From: Anaeromyxobacter paludicola
GTDB taxonomy: Bacteria; Myxococcota; Myxococcia; Myxococcales; Anaeromyxobacteraceae
Direction: 5' to 3'
Assembly: GCF_023169965.1 (NCBI RefSeq)
Contig: NZ_AP025592.1
Span: forward strand, 1 to 64,000
DNA length: 64,000 nt
How positions within the stretch are numbered: position 1 is the first letter of the stretch; every line of letters starts with the position of its first letter. Below are positions 24,634-33,153 of the stretch, piece after piece. The notes under the pieces are model-generated. The model made no database searches and had not been told where the DNA came from. It saw only the letters and a program-made list of their open reading frames with translations. The position numbers and the translations under genes were made by a program.

Positions 24634-25680
24634 ATGGATCCCCGCCTCGCGCCCGTCGCCGTCGATGCGATGGGGGGCGACTTCGCCCCTGAGGCGGTGG
24701 TTCACGGTGGGTATAACGCAGCGCGTAAGGGGTTGCCGGTCCTCCTGATCGGCGACGAGGCCCGCGTGCGCGCGGAGCTCGCCCGGCACGCCGGCTGGGA
24801 GTCCCTGCCCATCACCCTCCGCCACGCCTCCGAGGTGGTGGAGATGGCCGATCACCCCGGCCAGGCGATGCGGCGCAAGAAGGACAACTCCATCCGCGTC
24901 TGCTTCGAGGCGGTGAAGCGCGGCGACGCCTGCGCCATGGTCAGCGCCGGGAACAGCGGCGCGGTCATGGCCGGCGGCATCTTCGTGCTCGGCCGCCTCC
25001 CGGCCGTGGAGCGCCCGGCCATCTGCTCGGTGCTGCCCGCGGTGAAGGGGCGGCCGCTGCTCCTCGACATGGGCGCCAACGTGGACTGCAAGCCGGTCCA
25101 CCTGGTGCAGTTCGCGCTCATGGGGGAGGTGTACGCGCGCCGGGTGTTCGGCGTGGCCCGCCCCAAGGTCGCCATCCTCTCCAACGGGGAGGAGGAGTCG
25201 AAGGGCACCGACCTCACCCGCGCCGCCGCCGCCGCGCTCCGCCGCTCCGGCCTCGACTTCCGCGGCTACTGCGAGGGAAGAGACCTCCTCGCGGGCGAGT
25301 TCGACGTGATGGTGACCGACGGCTTCACGGGCAACGTCGCCCTGAAGACCATGGAGGGCACCGCCCGCGCCGTGACCGACCTGCTCAAGCAGTCGCTGAT
25401 GGAGAGCTGGCGCACCAAGCTCGGCGCGCTCATCGCCCGGCCGGCGTTCGCGCGGGTGAAGAAGCACGTCGACTGGCGCGAGATCGGCGGCGCGCCCCTC
25501 GTCGGGGTGGACGGCGTGGGGATCATCACCCACGGCCGCTCCGACGCCCTCGCCGTCGAGAACGCCGTCCGCCGCGCGCACGACGCCGCGGCGGCCCACT
25601 GCACCGGTGAGATCGCCGCGGCGGCCGCGCGCGCCGAGGCCCTGCTCGCCGAAGGAGAACCACCCGCATGCGTTCGCTGA
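24634..25680 (+). CDS. plsX: Phosphate acyltransferase PlsX
   Basis: A 348-residue enzyme that makes acyl-phosphate from acyl-ACP for the PlsX/PlsY route to phosphatidic acid at the membrane surface. The N-terminal VAVDAMGGDFAPEAVV is diagnostic; VSAGNSGAVMAG, VLLDMGANVDCKP (written here as LLDMGANVDC) and VTDGFTGNVALKTMEG follow in order. The ATG comes 6 bases after the rpmF stop. The 3' end overlaps fabH by 13 bases, and the fabH ribosome site lies inside plsX. Confidence 0.97.
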   Translation: MDPRLAPVAVDAMGGDFAPEAVVHGGYNAARKGLPVLLIGDEARVRAELARHAGWESLPITLRHASEVVEMADHPGQAMRRKKDNSIRVCFEAVKRGDACAMVSAGNSGAVMAGGIFVLGRLPAVERPAICSVLPAVKGRPLLLDMGANVDCKPVHLVQFALMGEVYARRVFGVARPKVAILSNGEEESKGTDLTRAAAAALRRSGLDFRGYCEGRDLLAGEFDVMVTDGFTGNVALKTMEGTARAVTDLLKQSLMESWRTKLGALIARPAFARVKKHVDWREIGGAPLVGVDGVGIITHGRSDALAVENAVRRAHDAAAAHCTGEIAAAAARAEALLAEGEPPACVR

Positions 25681-26648
25681 TCGTCGGAACCGGCTCCTAC
25701 TCCCCCGAGAAGGTGCTCACCAACGCCGATCTGGAGAAGATCGTCGACACCAACGATCAGTGGATCGTGGAGCGGACCGGCATCCGGGAGCGCCACGTCG
25801 CCGCCGAGAGCGAGGCCACGAGCGATCTCGCCTACGCCGCCGCGGTGAAGGCCCTCGAGATGGCGAAGGTCGCGCCCGAGGACGTGGACCTCATCATCGT
25901 CGGCACGGTCACGCCCGACATGTCCTTCCCCAGCACCGCCTGCCTCGTGCAGGGGCGGCTCGGCAACAAGAAGGCGGCCGCCTTCGACGTCTCGGCCGCC
26001 TGCGCCGGCTCGCTCTACGCCCTCGCGGTGGCCGACCGCTTCGTCTCGACCGGCATGGCGAAGAACGCGCTCGTCATCGGCGCCGACACCCTCACCCGCA
26101 TCACCGACTGGACCGACCGGAACACCTGCATCCTCTTCGGCGACGGCGCCGGGGCGATGGTGCTCCAGCCCACCGACGACCCGCGGCGCGGCATCCTCTC
26201 GGTGCACCTGCACGCCGACGGCTCCTACGGCCACATCCTCAACATGCCCGGCGGCGGCTCGCGGAACCCGGTCTCGCAGAAGGTGATCGACGAGCGGCTC
26301 CCCTTCATCAAGATGAAGGGCTCCGAGGTCTACAAGGTGGCGGTGCGCGCGCTCGAGGAGGTCTGCCGCGAGGCCCTGGCCCGGAACGGCGTCGCCGCCT
26401 CCGACCTCGCCCAGGTCATCGCGCACCAGGCCAACAAGCGGATCCTCGACTCGACCCTGCACCGCCTCGGCGTGCCCGAGGAGAAGTGCTGGATGAACCT
26501 CGAGAAGTACGGCAACACCTCGTCGGCCAGCGTGCCCACCACGCTCGACGAGGCCAACCGCGCGGGCCGCCTGCGCCCCGGCGACGCCCTGCTGATGATG
26601 GCGATCGGCGGCGGCATGGCCTGGGGCAGCGCGCTCGTGCGCTGGTAG
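25668..26648 (+). CDS. fabH: Beta-ketoacyl-ACP synthase III
   Basis: Starts fatty acid synthesis by condensing an acyl-CoA with malonyl-ACP. It has 326 residues with the FabH triad C112 (SAACAGSL), H253 (IAHQANKRI) and N283 (YGNTSSAS). The segment TNDQWIVERTGIRER near residue 28 is typical. The ATG follows GAAGGAGAA at 8 bases, within the end of plsX. The primer (acetyl or branched) cannot be read from sequence. It sits in the standard plsX-fabH-fabD-fabG order. Confidence 0.98.
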   Translation: MRSLIVGTGSYSPEKVLTNADLEKIVDTNDQWIVERTGIRERHVAAESEATSDLAYAAAVKALEMAKVAPEDVDLIIVGTVTPDMSFPSTACLVQGRLGNKKAAAFDVSAACAGSLYALAVADRFVSTGMAKNALVIGADTLTRITDWTDRNTCILFGDGAGAMVLQPTDDPRRGILSVHLHADGSYGHILNMPGGGSRNPVSQKVIDERLPFIKMKGSEVYKVAVRALEEVCREALARNGVAASDLAQVIAHQANKRILDSTLHRLGVPEEKCWMNLEKYGNTSSASVPTTLDEANRAGRLRPGDALLMMAIGGGMAWGSALVRW

Positions 26649-26663
26649 GAGACCGGGATCACC

Positions 26664-27608
26664 ATGGGCAAGCTCGCATTCGTCTTCCCCGGCCAGGGCT
26701 CGCAGGCCGCCGGCATGGGCAAGGCCCTCGCCGACGCCTTCCCCGAGGCGCGCGCCGTCTTCGACGCGGTGGACGCCGCCCTCGGCGAGAAGCTCTCCAC
26801 CCTCTGCTTCGAGGGGCCGGAGGAGAGCCTCAAGCTCACCGCCAACACCCAGCCCGCCATCCTCACCGTCTCGGCCGCCGCGGCCGCGGTGCTCGCCGCC
26901 CGCGGCGTGGAGCCCGACCTCGTGGCCGGCCACTCGCTCGGCGAGTACTCCGCCCTCGTCTGCGCCGGCGCGCTCTCCGCCGCCGACGCGGCCCGGTCGG
27001 TGCGCGCCCGCGGCAGCTTCATGCAGGAGGCGGTCCCGGCGGGGAAGGGGGCCATGAGCGCCGTGCTCGGGCTCGACCCGGCCAGGGTGCGCGAGATCTG
27101 CGAGGAGACCGCCCGCGCCACCGGCCAGGTCTGCTCGCCGGCCAACTACAACGAGCCGTCCCAGACCGTCATCGCCGGCGACGCCGGCGCGGTGGAGGCG
27201 GCCGGGGTGAAGCTCAAGGAGGCCGGCGCGAAGCGGGTGGTGCCCCTCCCGGTGTCCGCCCCCTTCCACTGCGCCCTCATGGCGCCGGTCGGGCCGCGGC
27301 TCGAGGCGGTGCTGCGCGGCGTCGCCATCGCCGCCCCCCGCGTGCCGGTGGTGACGAACGTCGAGGCCACCCCCAACGCCGACGCCGCCCGGATCGTGCC
27401 GCTCCTCGTGGAGCAGGTGACGAGCCCGGTCCGCTGGATCGAGTGCGTCCAGGAGCTGGTGCGCCAGGGCGCGACCCGGATGATCGAGGTCGGCCCGGGC
27501 CGGGTGCTCTCCGGGCTGGTGAAGCGGATCGACAAGTCCGTCGAGGTCCTCAACGTCGAGGACCCGGCCTCGCTCGAGAAGACCCTCGCCGCGGTGAAGG
27601 GAGCGTGA
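26664..27608 (+). CDS. fabD: Malonyl-CoA:ACP transacylase
   Basis: Loads malonyl groups onto ACP. It has 314 residues, with the oxyanion motif GQGSQ (11-15), nucleophile S91 in GHSLGEYS, R near 115 in the VRARGSFMQ segment, and a histidine in SAPFHCALM near residue 200. The length equals the E. coli family. AGGAG lies 12 bases before the ATG. The stop TGA overlaps a possible GTG of fabG. Confidence 0.98.
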   Translation: MGKLAFVFPGQGSQAAGMGKALADAFPEARAVFDAVDAALGEKLSTLCFEGPEESLKLTANTQPAILTVSAAAAAVLAARGVEPDLVAGHSLGEYSALVCAGALSAADAARSVRARGSFMQEAVPAGKGAMSAVLGLDPARVREICEETARATGQVCSPANYNEPSQTVIAGDAGAVEAAGVKLKEAGAKRVVPLPVSAPFHCALMAPVGPRLEAVLRGVAIAAPRVPVVTNVEATPNADAARIVPLLVEQVTSPVRWIECVQELVRQGATRMIEVGPGRVLSGLVKRIDKSVEVLNVEDPASLEKTLAAVKGA

Positions 27609-27610
27609 CG

Positions 27611-28360
27611 GTGCACGACTTCAAGGGGAAGGTGGCGCTCGTCACCGGCGGCTCGCGCGGCATCGGGCGGGCCATCGTCGAGACCCTGGCCCGCGGCGGC
27701 GCCGCGGTCGCGGTGAACTACGCCGGGAACGAGGCGGCGGCGAAGGAGGCGGCGGAGCGGGCGACCGCGGCCGGCGCCCCCGCGGTCCGGCTCATGAAGT
27801 TCGACGTCGGCGACCCGGCCGCCTGCGCGGCGGCGGTGGACGAGGTGGTGAAGGCGCTCGGCGGCCTCCACGTCCTCGTGAACAACGCCGGCATCGCCAT
27901 CGACCAGCTCGTCATGCGGATCAAGGACGAGGACTGGAACCGGCAGCTCCAGGTCAACCTCACCGGGGCCTTCAACCTCATCCGGGCGGCGAGCCGCCCC
28001 ATGATGAAGGCCCGCGGCGGCGCCATCGTCAACCTCACCTCGGTGGTGGGCGAGATGGGCAACGCCGGGCAGGCGGCCTACGCGGCCACCAAGGCCGGCC
28101 TCATCGGCCTCACCAAGTCGGTGGCACGCGAGCTCGCCAGCCGGGGCGTCCGCGTGAACGCGGTGGCCCCGGGGTTCATCGACACCGACATGACCTCCGC
28201 CATCCCGGAGGCGGCCCGTGCGAAGATGCTCGAGGCCATCGCGCTCGGCAGGCTCGGGACCGCGCAGGAAGTGGCAGACTGCGTGGCCTGGCTGGCCAGC
28301 GAGCAGGCGTCGTACGTGACCGGGGAGGTCATCCGGGTCAACGGCGGCATGTACATGTAG
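27611..28360 (+). CDS. fabG: 3-Oxoacyl-ACP reductase
   Basis: NADPH-dependent SDR that reduces beta-ketoacyl-ACP. It has 249 residues: cofactor loop TGGSRGIG (12-19), NNAG (91-94) and the catalytic S144, Y157, K161. The C-terminal [15 protein letters not shown] is typical of FabG. I start at the GTG at 27611 because AAGGGAG lies 7 bases upstream; the GTG at 27605, overlapping the fabD stop, is only one base from that site. Fourth fab gene in the operon. Confidence 0.97.
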   Translation: MHDFKGKVALVTGGSRGIGRAIVETLARGGAAVAVNYAGNEAAAKEAAERATAAGAPAVRLMKFDVGDPAACAAAVDEVVKALGGLHVLVNNAGIAIDQLVMRIKDEDWNRQLQVNLTGAFNLIRAASRPMMKARGGAIVNLTSVVGEMGNAGQAAYAATKAGLIGLTKSVARELASRGVRVNAVAPGFIDTDMTSAIPEAARAKMLEAIALGRLGTAQEVADCVAWLASEQASYVTGEVIRVNGGMYM

Positions 28361-28415
28361 CCGTGACTTCCACGGCGCGTCACCCACGCAGCAAACAACG
28401 CAAGGAGAGGGACAG

Positions 28416-28658
28416 ATGACGACGGCGAACATCGAGGCGAAGGTCAAGGGCATCATCGCGGAGCAGCTCGGCGTGGGCGAGGACGAGATCAAGCCCACCT
28501 CCAGCTTCATCGAGGACCTCGGCGCCGACTCGCTCGACATCGTCGAGCTGGTCATGGCGATGGAGGAGGAGTTCGAGGTCGAGATCCCCGACGAGGAGGC
28601 CGAGAACATCAAGACCGTCGCCGACGCGGTGAACTACATCAACACCCACAAGAAGTAG
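28416..28658 (+). CDS. acpP: Acyl carrier protein
   Basis: An 80-residue acidic four-helix protein that carries acyl chains on phosphopantetheine. The attachment serine is S39 in [11 protein letters not shown]. The length and helix II acidic face are standard. AAGGAGAGG precedes the ATG at the usual distance. It lies between fabG and fabF; a 139-base gap downstream holds a small hairpin, CGCCGCC/GGCGGCG, about 40 bases before fabF. Confidence 0.99.
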   Translation: MTTANIEAKVKGIIAEQLGVGEDEIKPTSSFIEDLGADSLDIVELVMAMEEEFEVEIPDEEAENIKTVADAVNYINTHKK

Positions 28659-28797
28659 GCGGCCCGCGCGCTCACCGGCGCGCTCCCACGGCGGAGAGCC
28701 GGCGGGGGCGCCCGGTGCGGCAGGGGCCCGCGCAGCACCGCAGCACGCAGCGCGCCGCCGCCAGGGCGGCGAGTACCTCAGGGGGAGCGGAGGCTTC

Positions 28798-30042
28798 ATG
28801 AGCAGGCGTCGCGTCGTCGTCACCGGGCTCGGGCTCGTCAGCCCGGTCGGAATCGGAGTCGAGGAGTCCTGGAAGTCGCTCGTCGAGGGCCGGAGCGGCA
28901 TCGGGCCGATCACCCTCTTCGACGCCTCCACCTATCCCACCCGCATCGCGGGCGAGGTGAAGGGCTTCGACCCCGGCGCCTACATGGACAAGAAGGAGGC
29001 GCGCCGGAACGACCGCTTCATCCAGTTCGCGCTCGCCGCGGCGGACATGGCCATGAAGGACTCCGGCCTCGACCTCGCCAAGGAGGACCTCGAGCGGTTC
29101 GGCGCCATCGTCGGCGCCGGCATGGGCGGCCTCGGCACCATCGAGGAGACCGTCCAGACCCTCGTGGAGAAGGGCGTGAAGCGGGTCAGCCCGTTCTTCA
29201 TCCCGAGCGTGATCATCAACCTCGCCCCGGGCCAGATCAGCCTGCGCTACGGCCTCAAGGGGCCGAACTACTCGCCGGTGTCGGCCTGCGCCACCGCCAA
29301 CCACTCCATCGGCGACGCCATGATGGTCATCGAGCGCGGCATGGCCGACGTGATGATCGCCGGCGGCGCCGAGGCCACCATCACCCCGCTCGGCATCGGC
29401 GGGTTCTGCGCCGCGCGGGCCCTCTCGGAGCGGAACGACGAGCCCACCCGGGCGAGCCGGCCCTTCGACAAGCACCGCGACGGCTTCGTGGCCGGCGAGG
29501 GCTCGGGCCTCCTGGTGCTCGAGGAGTACGAGCACGCCAGGGCGCGCGGCGCCCGCATCTACTGCGAGCTCGCGGGCTACGGCGCCACCGCCGACGCCTA
29601 CCACATCACCAGCCCGGCCGAGCGCGGCGAGGGTGGCCAGCGGGCCATGCGGATGGCCCTCAAGGACGCCGGCCTCGCCCCCGAGCAGGTGGGCTACGTC
29701 AACACCCACGGCACCTCCACCCCGGCCGGCGACGTCGCCGAGTGCCAGGGGATCGTGGGCGTCTTCGGCGACCACGCCACCTCGAAGAAGCTGCTCGTCA
29801 GCTCCACCAAGTCGATGACCGGCCACCTCCTCGGCGCCGCCGGCGGCCTGGAGGCGGTGGTGAGCGTGCTCGCGCTCACCCGCGGCGTGCTGCCCCCCAC
29901 CATCAACGTGGAGGAGCAGGATCCGGAGTGCCCCCTCGACGTCATCGCCAACGTCGCCCGCGAGCAGCGGGTGGACGCGGTGATCTCCAACAGCTTCGGC
30001 TTCGGCGGCACCAACGCCGTGGTCGCGTTCCGCAAGATCTAG
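28798..30042 (+). CDS. fabF: Beta-ketoacyl-ACP synthase II
   Basis: Elongating condensing enzyme of 414 residues. The nucleophile is C164 in [10 protein letters not shown], and the two histidines are in [12 protein letters not shown] (about 304) and [12 protein letters not shown] (about 341). The N-terminal [15 protein letters not shown] and C-terminal [10 protein letters not shown] are family signatures. GGAGG lies 6 bases before the ATG. Last gene of the lipid operon, followed by two strong hairpins. Confidence 0.98.
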   Translation: MSRRRVVVTGLGLVSPVGIGVEESWKSLVEGRSGIGPITLFDASTYPTRIAGEVKGFDPGAYMDKKEARRNDRFIQFALAAADMAMKDSGLDLAKEDLERFGAIVGAGMGGLGTIEETVQTLVEKGVKRVSPFFIPSVIINLAPGQISLRYGLKGPNYSPVSACATANHSIGDAMMVIERGMADVMIAGGAEATITPLGIGGFCAARALSERNDEPTRASRPFDKHRDGFVAGEGSGLLVLEEYEHARARGARIYCELAGYGATADAYHITSPAERGEGGQRAMRMALKDAGLAPEQVGYVNTHGTSTPAGDVAECQGIVGVFGDHATSKKLLVSSTKSMTGHLLGAAGGLEAVVSVLALTRGVLPPTINVEEQDPECPLDVIANVAREQRVDAVISNSFGFGGTNAVVAFRKI

Positions 30043-30046
30043 CGGG

Positions 30047-30107
30047 CCGGGGACCGCGGTCCCCGGAAAGCACACGGGCCGCCCCCGCGCGAAGCGGAGG
30101 CGGCCCG
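30047..30107. terminator. Double hairpin ending the lipid operon
   Basis: First a perfect 20-base palindrome, CCGGGGACCGCGGTCCCCGG (30047-30066), starting 5 bases after the fabF stop. Then a 9-bp stem CGGGCCGCC/GGCGGCCCG (30075-30083 with 30099-30107). The second stem is the same as that at 4276-4307. Both lie between convergent genes and probably stop both strands. Confidence 0.7.
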
Positions 30108-30127
30108 CGGCGCTTCCGGCGGCTGGC

Positions 30128-32188
30128 TCAGCGGTCGAAGCGGAGCCCGGCCATGAGCTGGTACCGGGGCAGCGGCAGGAGCTGGTCGCGCCCCGGGCCC
30201 ACCGCGTAGGCCGACGATTCGAGGACCGAGTAATCGGCCGAGAGCCGGTAGGCGATCCCCGCGCCCAGCGGACCGCTCACCGCGGCGTGCAGGTCGCACT
30301 GCGCCTTGGCGTCCGGCGCCGGGTCGAGGCTGGAGCCCGACACCGGGCGCGGCCCCGCGGCGCGCACCGCCAGGGCCAGCACCGGCCCGCCGAGGTCGTA
30401 GGAGACGCGGGCGTTGCCGAACACCTGGGCGGCCGCCGCGAGCGGCGCGTCGCCGCTGGCGCGGGAGTGGGCCACGGTGAGCGCCACGCCGTAGCGGAGC
30501 CGCTGGCGGAGGCCGCTGCCCTCCCAGTCGGCGTTGAGCCCGTAGCTGTCGACCCGCGACGCGTTGGCGTAGGTGGTCACGTTGGCCGCGCCGGCGGCGA
30601 GCGCCCCGCTGGCGATGGCGGCGGCGACGGCCGCGTCGGAGGCCGGCACGAGGACCACCATGTCGTTCCACCACGAGCGGAAGAGGCCGAACCGGAAGCG
30701 CTGCGCGCCGAGCCGCTGCTCGAGGAGCCCCTCGACGGACCGCACCGTCTCGGGCCTGAGCGACGGGGCGGCGAGCTCGGTCGTGGCGTCGGCGTAGTAG
30801 CGCTCGTAGAAGGACGGCGCGCGGAACGCCTCCGAGTAGATGGCCTTCACGGTGCCGCCGCTCCAGGCGGGCACCACCGCCGCCAGGCGGGGCGACAGGT
30901 GCGCCCCGAAGTTCTCGTAGTCGTCGAGCCGCAGGCCGGCGTTGAGGCTGAGCCAGGAGGCGGGGCGCAGGGTCTGCTGCAGGTACGCGCCGATCACGGT
31001 GTCGCTCACGTCGTACGCGGAGGTCCGGGTGGAGCTCCCGGTCCCGCGGTCCTGGTAGGCGAGCCAGGAGGTGACGTGGCGCAGCCGCCCGTCGGCGCCC
31101 ACGAGCGTGACGTAGCGCCCGTCCTGCAGCCAGTCCCAGGTGCCGCTCACCTCCAGGCCGCCCCAGCGCGAGACGCCCGAGTTCTGGTAGACGCAGCTCG
31201 CCTGGCCCTCGAGGCAGTCGAGCGCCGAGCCGGAGGGAATGTTGGCGAAGTAGTCGTACAGGTCCCCGTAGAGCCGTCCGGAGAGCTGCAGGTTCGGGGA
31301 GACCGCGCGCGCCCAGCGGGCGTCGAGCGAGAGCCAGCGATCGCGCTCCCAGCTGTCCGAGTCGTCGAAGCTGCCCGAGAAGAGCTGGGTGGCGGTGCGC
31401 CGGGAGACCGCGCCCCGGAGCGTCACGTCGAGATCGCCCAGGACGAGCCGCGCCTGGCCCGCCGGCACGTCGATGGCGCGGTGGCTCGCGTCGCCGCCCC
31501 AGGGCGTGCCGTCGGCGTAGGCCTGGGGCGCGTACGACAGCGTCGGGCCCTGGTCCCGCTGGTAGTCGAGGCCGATCGTGAGCTCGCCCTCCCGGCCCCC
31601 CACCTCGAAGGTCTGGCCGTAGCCGCCGGCGACGTGGGCGGTGAGCGGCGCTCCTCCCTCGGCCACCAGGTGCATCCCCTGGTAGTCCTTGGCGCGCCTG
31701 GTGATGACGTTGATGACGCCGAGCATGGCGGAGGAGCCGTAGAGCACCGAGCCCGGGCCGAGGATGATCTCCACGTGGTCCACGAGGTCGATGGGGATGG
31801 CGGCGCTCCGGTCGAAGTAGGCGGTGCCGTCCCAGGGCTCGTTCACGGCGTGCCCGTCCACGAGGAGGAGCACGTGGTTGCCGTAGTCTCCGGAGAGGAG
31901 CACGCCGCGGGCCCCGATCTCGGGGGTGCCGTAGCTCGGCTCGGTGACCATCCCGACGGCGAGGAAGTTGATGGCCTGGTCGAGGGAGGTGAAGCCGTAG
32001 CGGCGGAGGTCCTCGGCGGTGATGACCGAGGTGGTCGCCGGCGCGAGGTCGGCGGTCTCCGCCGACTTGGAGGCGGTCGAGACCACCGACTGGTTGAGCA
32101 GCCCCTCGAGGTCGGAGACGTCCTGGGCCGGAGCGGGGGAGGGGAGGAGGAGGGCGGCCGAGAGGGCCGCCGCGATCGTCTTCATCAT
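30128..32188 (-). CDS. TonB-dependent outer-membrane receptor
   Basis: A 686-residue outer-membrane protein. [21 protein letters not shown] is a signal peptide. The plug domain (about 35-155) shows [10 protein letters not shown], a TonB-box-like start, and [21 protein letters not shown], diagnostic of TonB receptors. The remainder is a 22-strand-type barrel ending in an aromatic terminal strand, [13 protein letters not shown]. Such receptors import siderophores, vitamins or other scarce ligands. The ATG overlaps the stop of the YfiR-like gene (ATGA), so the two are coupled. It ends at the shared terminator with fabF. The ligand cannot be deduced. Confidence 0.93.
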   Translation of the reverse strand: MMKTIAAALSAALLLPSPAPAQDVSDLEGLLNQSVVSTASKSAETADLAPATTSVITAEDLRRYGFTSLDQAINFLAVGMVTEPSYGTPEIGARGVLLSGDYGNHVLLLVDGHAVNEPWDGTAYFDRSAAIPIDLVDHVEIILGPGSVLYGSSAMLGVINVITRRAKDYQGMHLVAEGGAPLTAHVAGGYGQTFEVGGREGELTIGLDYQRDQGPTLSYAPQAYADGTPWGGDASHRAIDVPAGQARLVLGDLDVTLRGAVSRRTATQLFSGSFDDSDSWERDRWLSLDARWARAVSPNLQLSGRLYGDLYDYFANIPSGSALDCLEGQASCVYQNSGVSRWGGLEVSGTWDWLQDGRYVTLVGADGRLRHVTSWLAYQDRGTGSSTRTSAYDVSDTVIGAYLQQTLRPASWLSLNAGLRLDDYENFGAHLSPRLAAVVPAWSGGTVKAIYSEAFRAPSFYERYYADATTELAAPSLRPETVRSVEGLLEQRLGAQRFRFGLFRSWWNDMVVLVPASDAAVAAAIASGALAAGAANVTTYANASRVDSYGLNADWEGSGLRQRLRYGVALTVAHSRASGDAPLAAAAQVFGNARVSYDLGGPVLALAVRAAGPRPVSGSSLDPAPDAKAQCDLHAAVSGPLGAGIAYRLSADYSVLESSAYAVGPGRDQLLPLPRYQLMAGLRFDR

Positions 32189-32772
32189 TGGGACACCGCC
32201 ATGAGGCCGAGGACGTCGGCGCCGAAGGAGACCCGCTGCTTCGCGGCCTGCTTGAGATCGACGAGGAGCTTGGCGCGGCCGGAGACGAGGTCGAAGCCGA
32301 GCACCACCCCCCGCTTCACCATCGCCGGCGCCGCCGCGACGGTGAGCACGTTGCCGCCCTCGAGCGCCTGCCCGATGGCGCCGGCCTCGGCGGCGGTGAA
32401 GCCGGGGGTGAGGTAGACGATGGACAGCCTCCGGGCGCGGCAGGTCTCGGCGAGCTCCGCCGCGCCGGCGTACGGCGCCACCTCCACCGCGTGCGGCAGG
32501 CCGGCCACCTTGGCCTTCCCGGCCGCCGCCACCTTGAACTGGGCCGCGGCGTGGGCCGACTCGTTTCCGGCCTTGGTGAGGACGAGGGTGCGGACCTCGC
32601 CGCCGGCGCGCGCGGCCAGGTTGTGGTCGTGCCCCGCGATCATGAAGAGCAGGTCCGCTTGCAGGTTGAGCGGCACCGGCACGTCCTCGGCGCGCGCGGC
32701 GCCCGGTCCGGCCAGCGCCAGGGCGACGCAGAGCGCCCCCGCCGGCCATACGGTCGTTCGTCTCGATCGCAT
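32185..32772 (-). CDS. YfiR/DUF4154-like periplasmic protein
   Basis: A 195-residue protein with a signal peptide ([16 protein letters not shown], cleavage near residue 28). The body resembles the YfiR-type domain: a central [10 protein letters not shown] strand, then [19 protein letters not shown] and a conserved close, [24 protein letters not shown]. In Pseudomonas YfiR restrains a membrane diguanylate cyclase; many proteobacteria pair this domain with a TonB receptor, as here. I start at the ATG preceded by GGAGGGG at 8 bases, not the GTG 18 bases earlier. It is first in the operon and divergent from a chemoreceptor. The domain call rests on motif memory, not a search. Confidence 0.75.
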   Translation of the reverse strand: MRSRRTTVWPAGALCVALALAGPGAARAEDVPVPLNLQADLLFMIAGHDHNLAARAGGEVRTLVLTKAGNESAHAAAQFKVAAAGKAKVAGLPHAVEVAPYAGAAELAETCRARRLSIVYLTPGFTAAEAGAIGQALEGGNVLTVAAAPAMVKRGVVLGFDLVSGRAKLLVDLKQAAKQRVSFGADVLGLMAVSQ

Positions 32773-33153
32773 CGAGCCATCCCCTCCCACGGGTTCACTG
32801 CGGGCCGCGCGGGGCGGCCGGGTGGGACCGATTCAACGGTCGGGCCACCGGGGGCGGCGGGGCGGAGACCCCTGCGCGGCGGGCCAAAGAGACGACGGAC
32901 GTTTACCCTGCGTGACGGGTGGCGCGAGCCCCTGGGTCGATGCGCCGACCCGGGCCCGGCGCCGGATTGGTCCCGAGCAGGATCGGAGCGCCGCGGCCGT
33001 CCCGCGACCGCGGGGCAGGGCGCGCTTGCGGCCGTCCCGCGACCGCGGGGCAGGGCGCGCTCGCGCCGCGCGTTCGTGACGCTGCGTGACGGCACGGGCG
33101 CTGCACCCGCCCGGCGGCGGGGGAAGTTTCCGCCACGGCCGGAGGGGCACCAC
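32773..33153. other. Divergent intergenic region with a GC tandem repeat
   Basis: This 381-base gap separates the YfiR-like gene from the chemoreceptor. It carries a two-copy 34-base repeat (32993-33061) and must hold promoters for both directions; I cannot place convincing hexamers. GGAGGGG at 33141-33147 is the chemoreceptor's ribosome site. Confidence 0.6.
32993..33061. repeat. Two identical 34-base direct repeats
   Basis: Copies at 32993-33026 and 33028-33061 are identical and begin GCGGCCGTCCCGCGACCGCG; the period is 35. Each holds CCCGCGACCGCGGGG, a near-perfect inverted repeat. A related but diverged sequence occurs at 62598-62634. Confidence 0.9.

Noticed and set aside
24441-24692. 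Alternative 83-codon frame from GTG at 24441
   Set aside because: It is out of frame with bL32, which starts at 24448 and is unmistakable.
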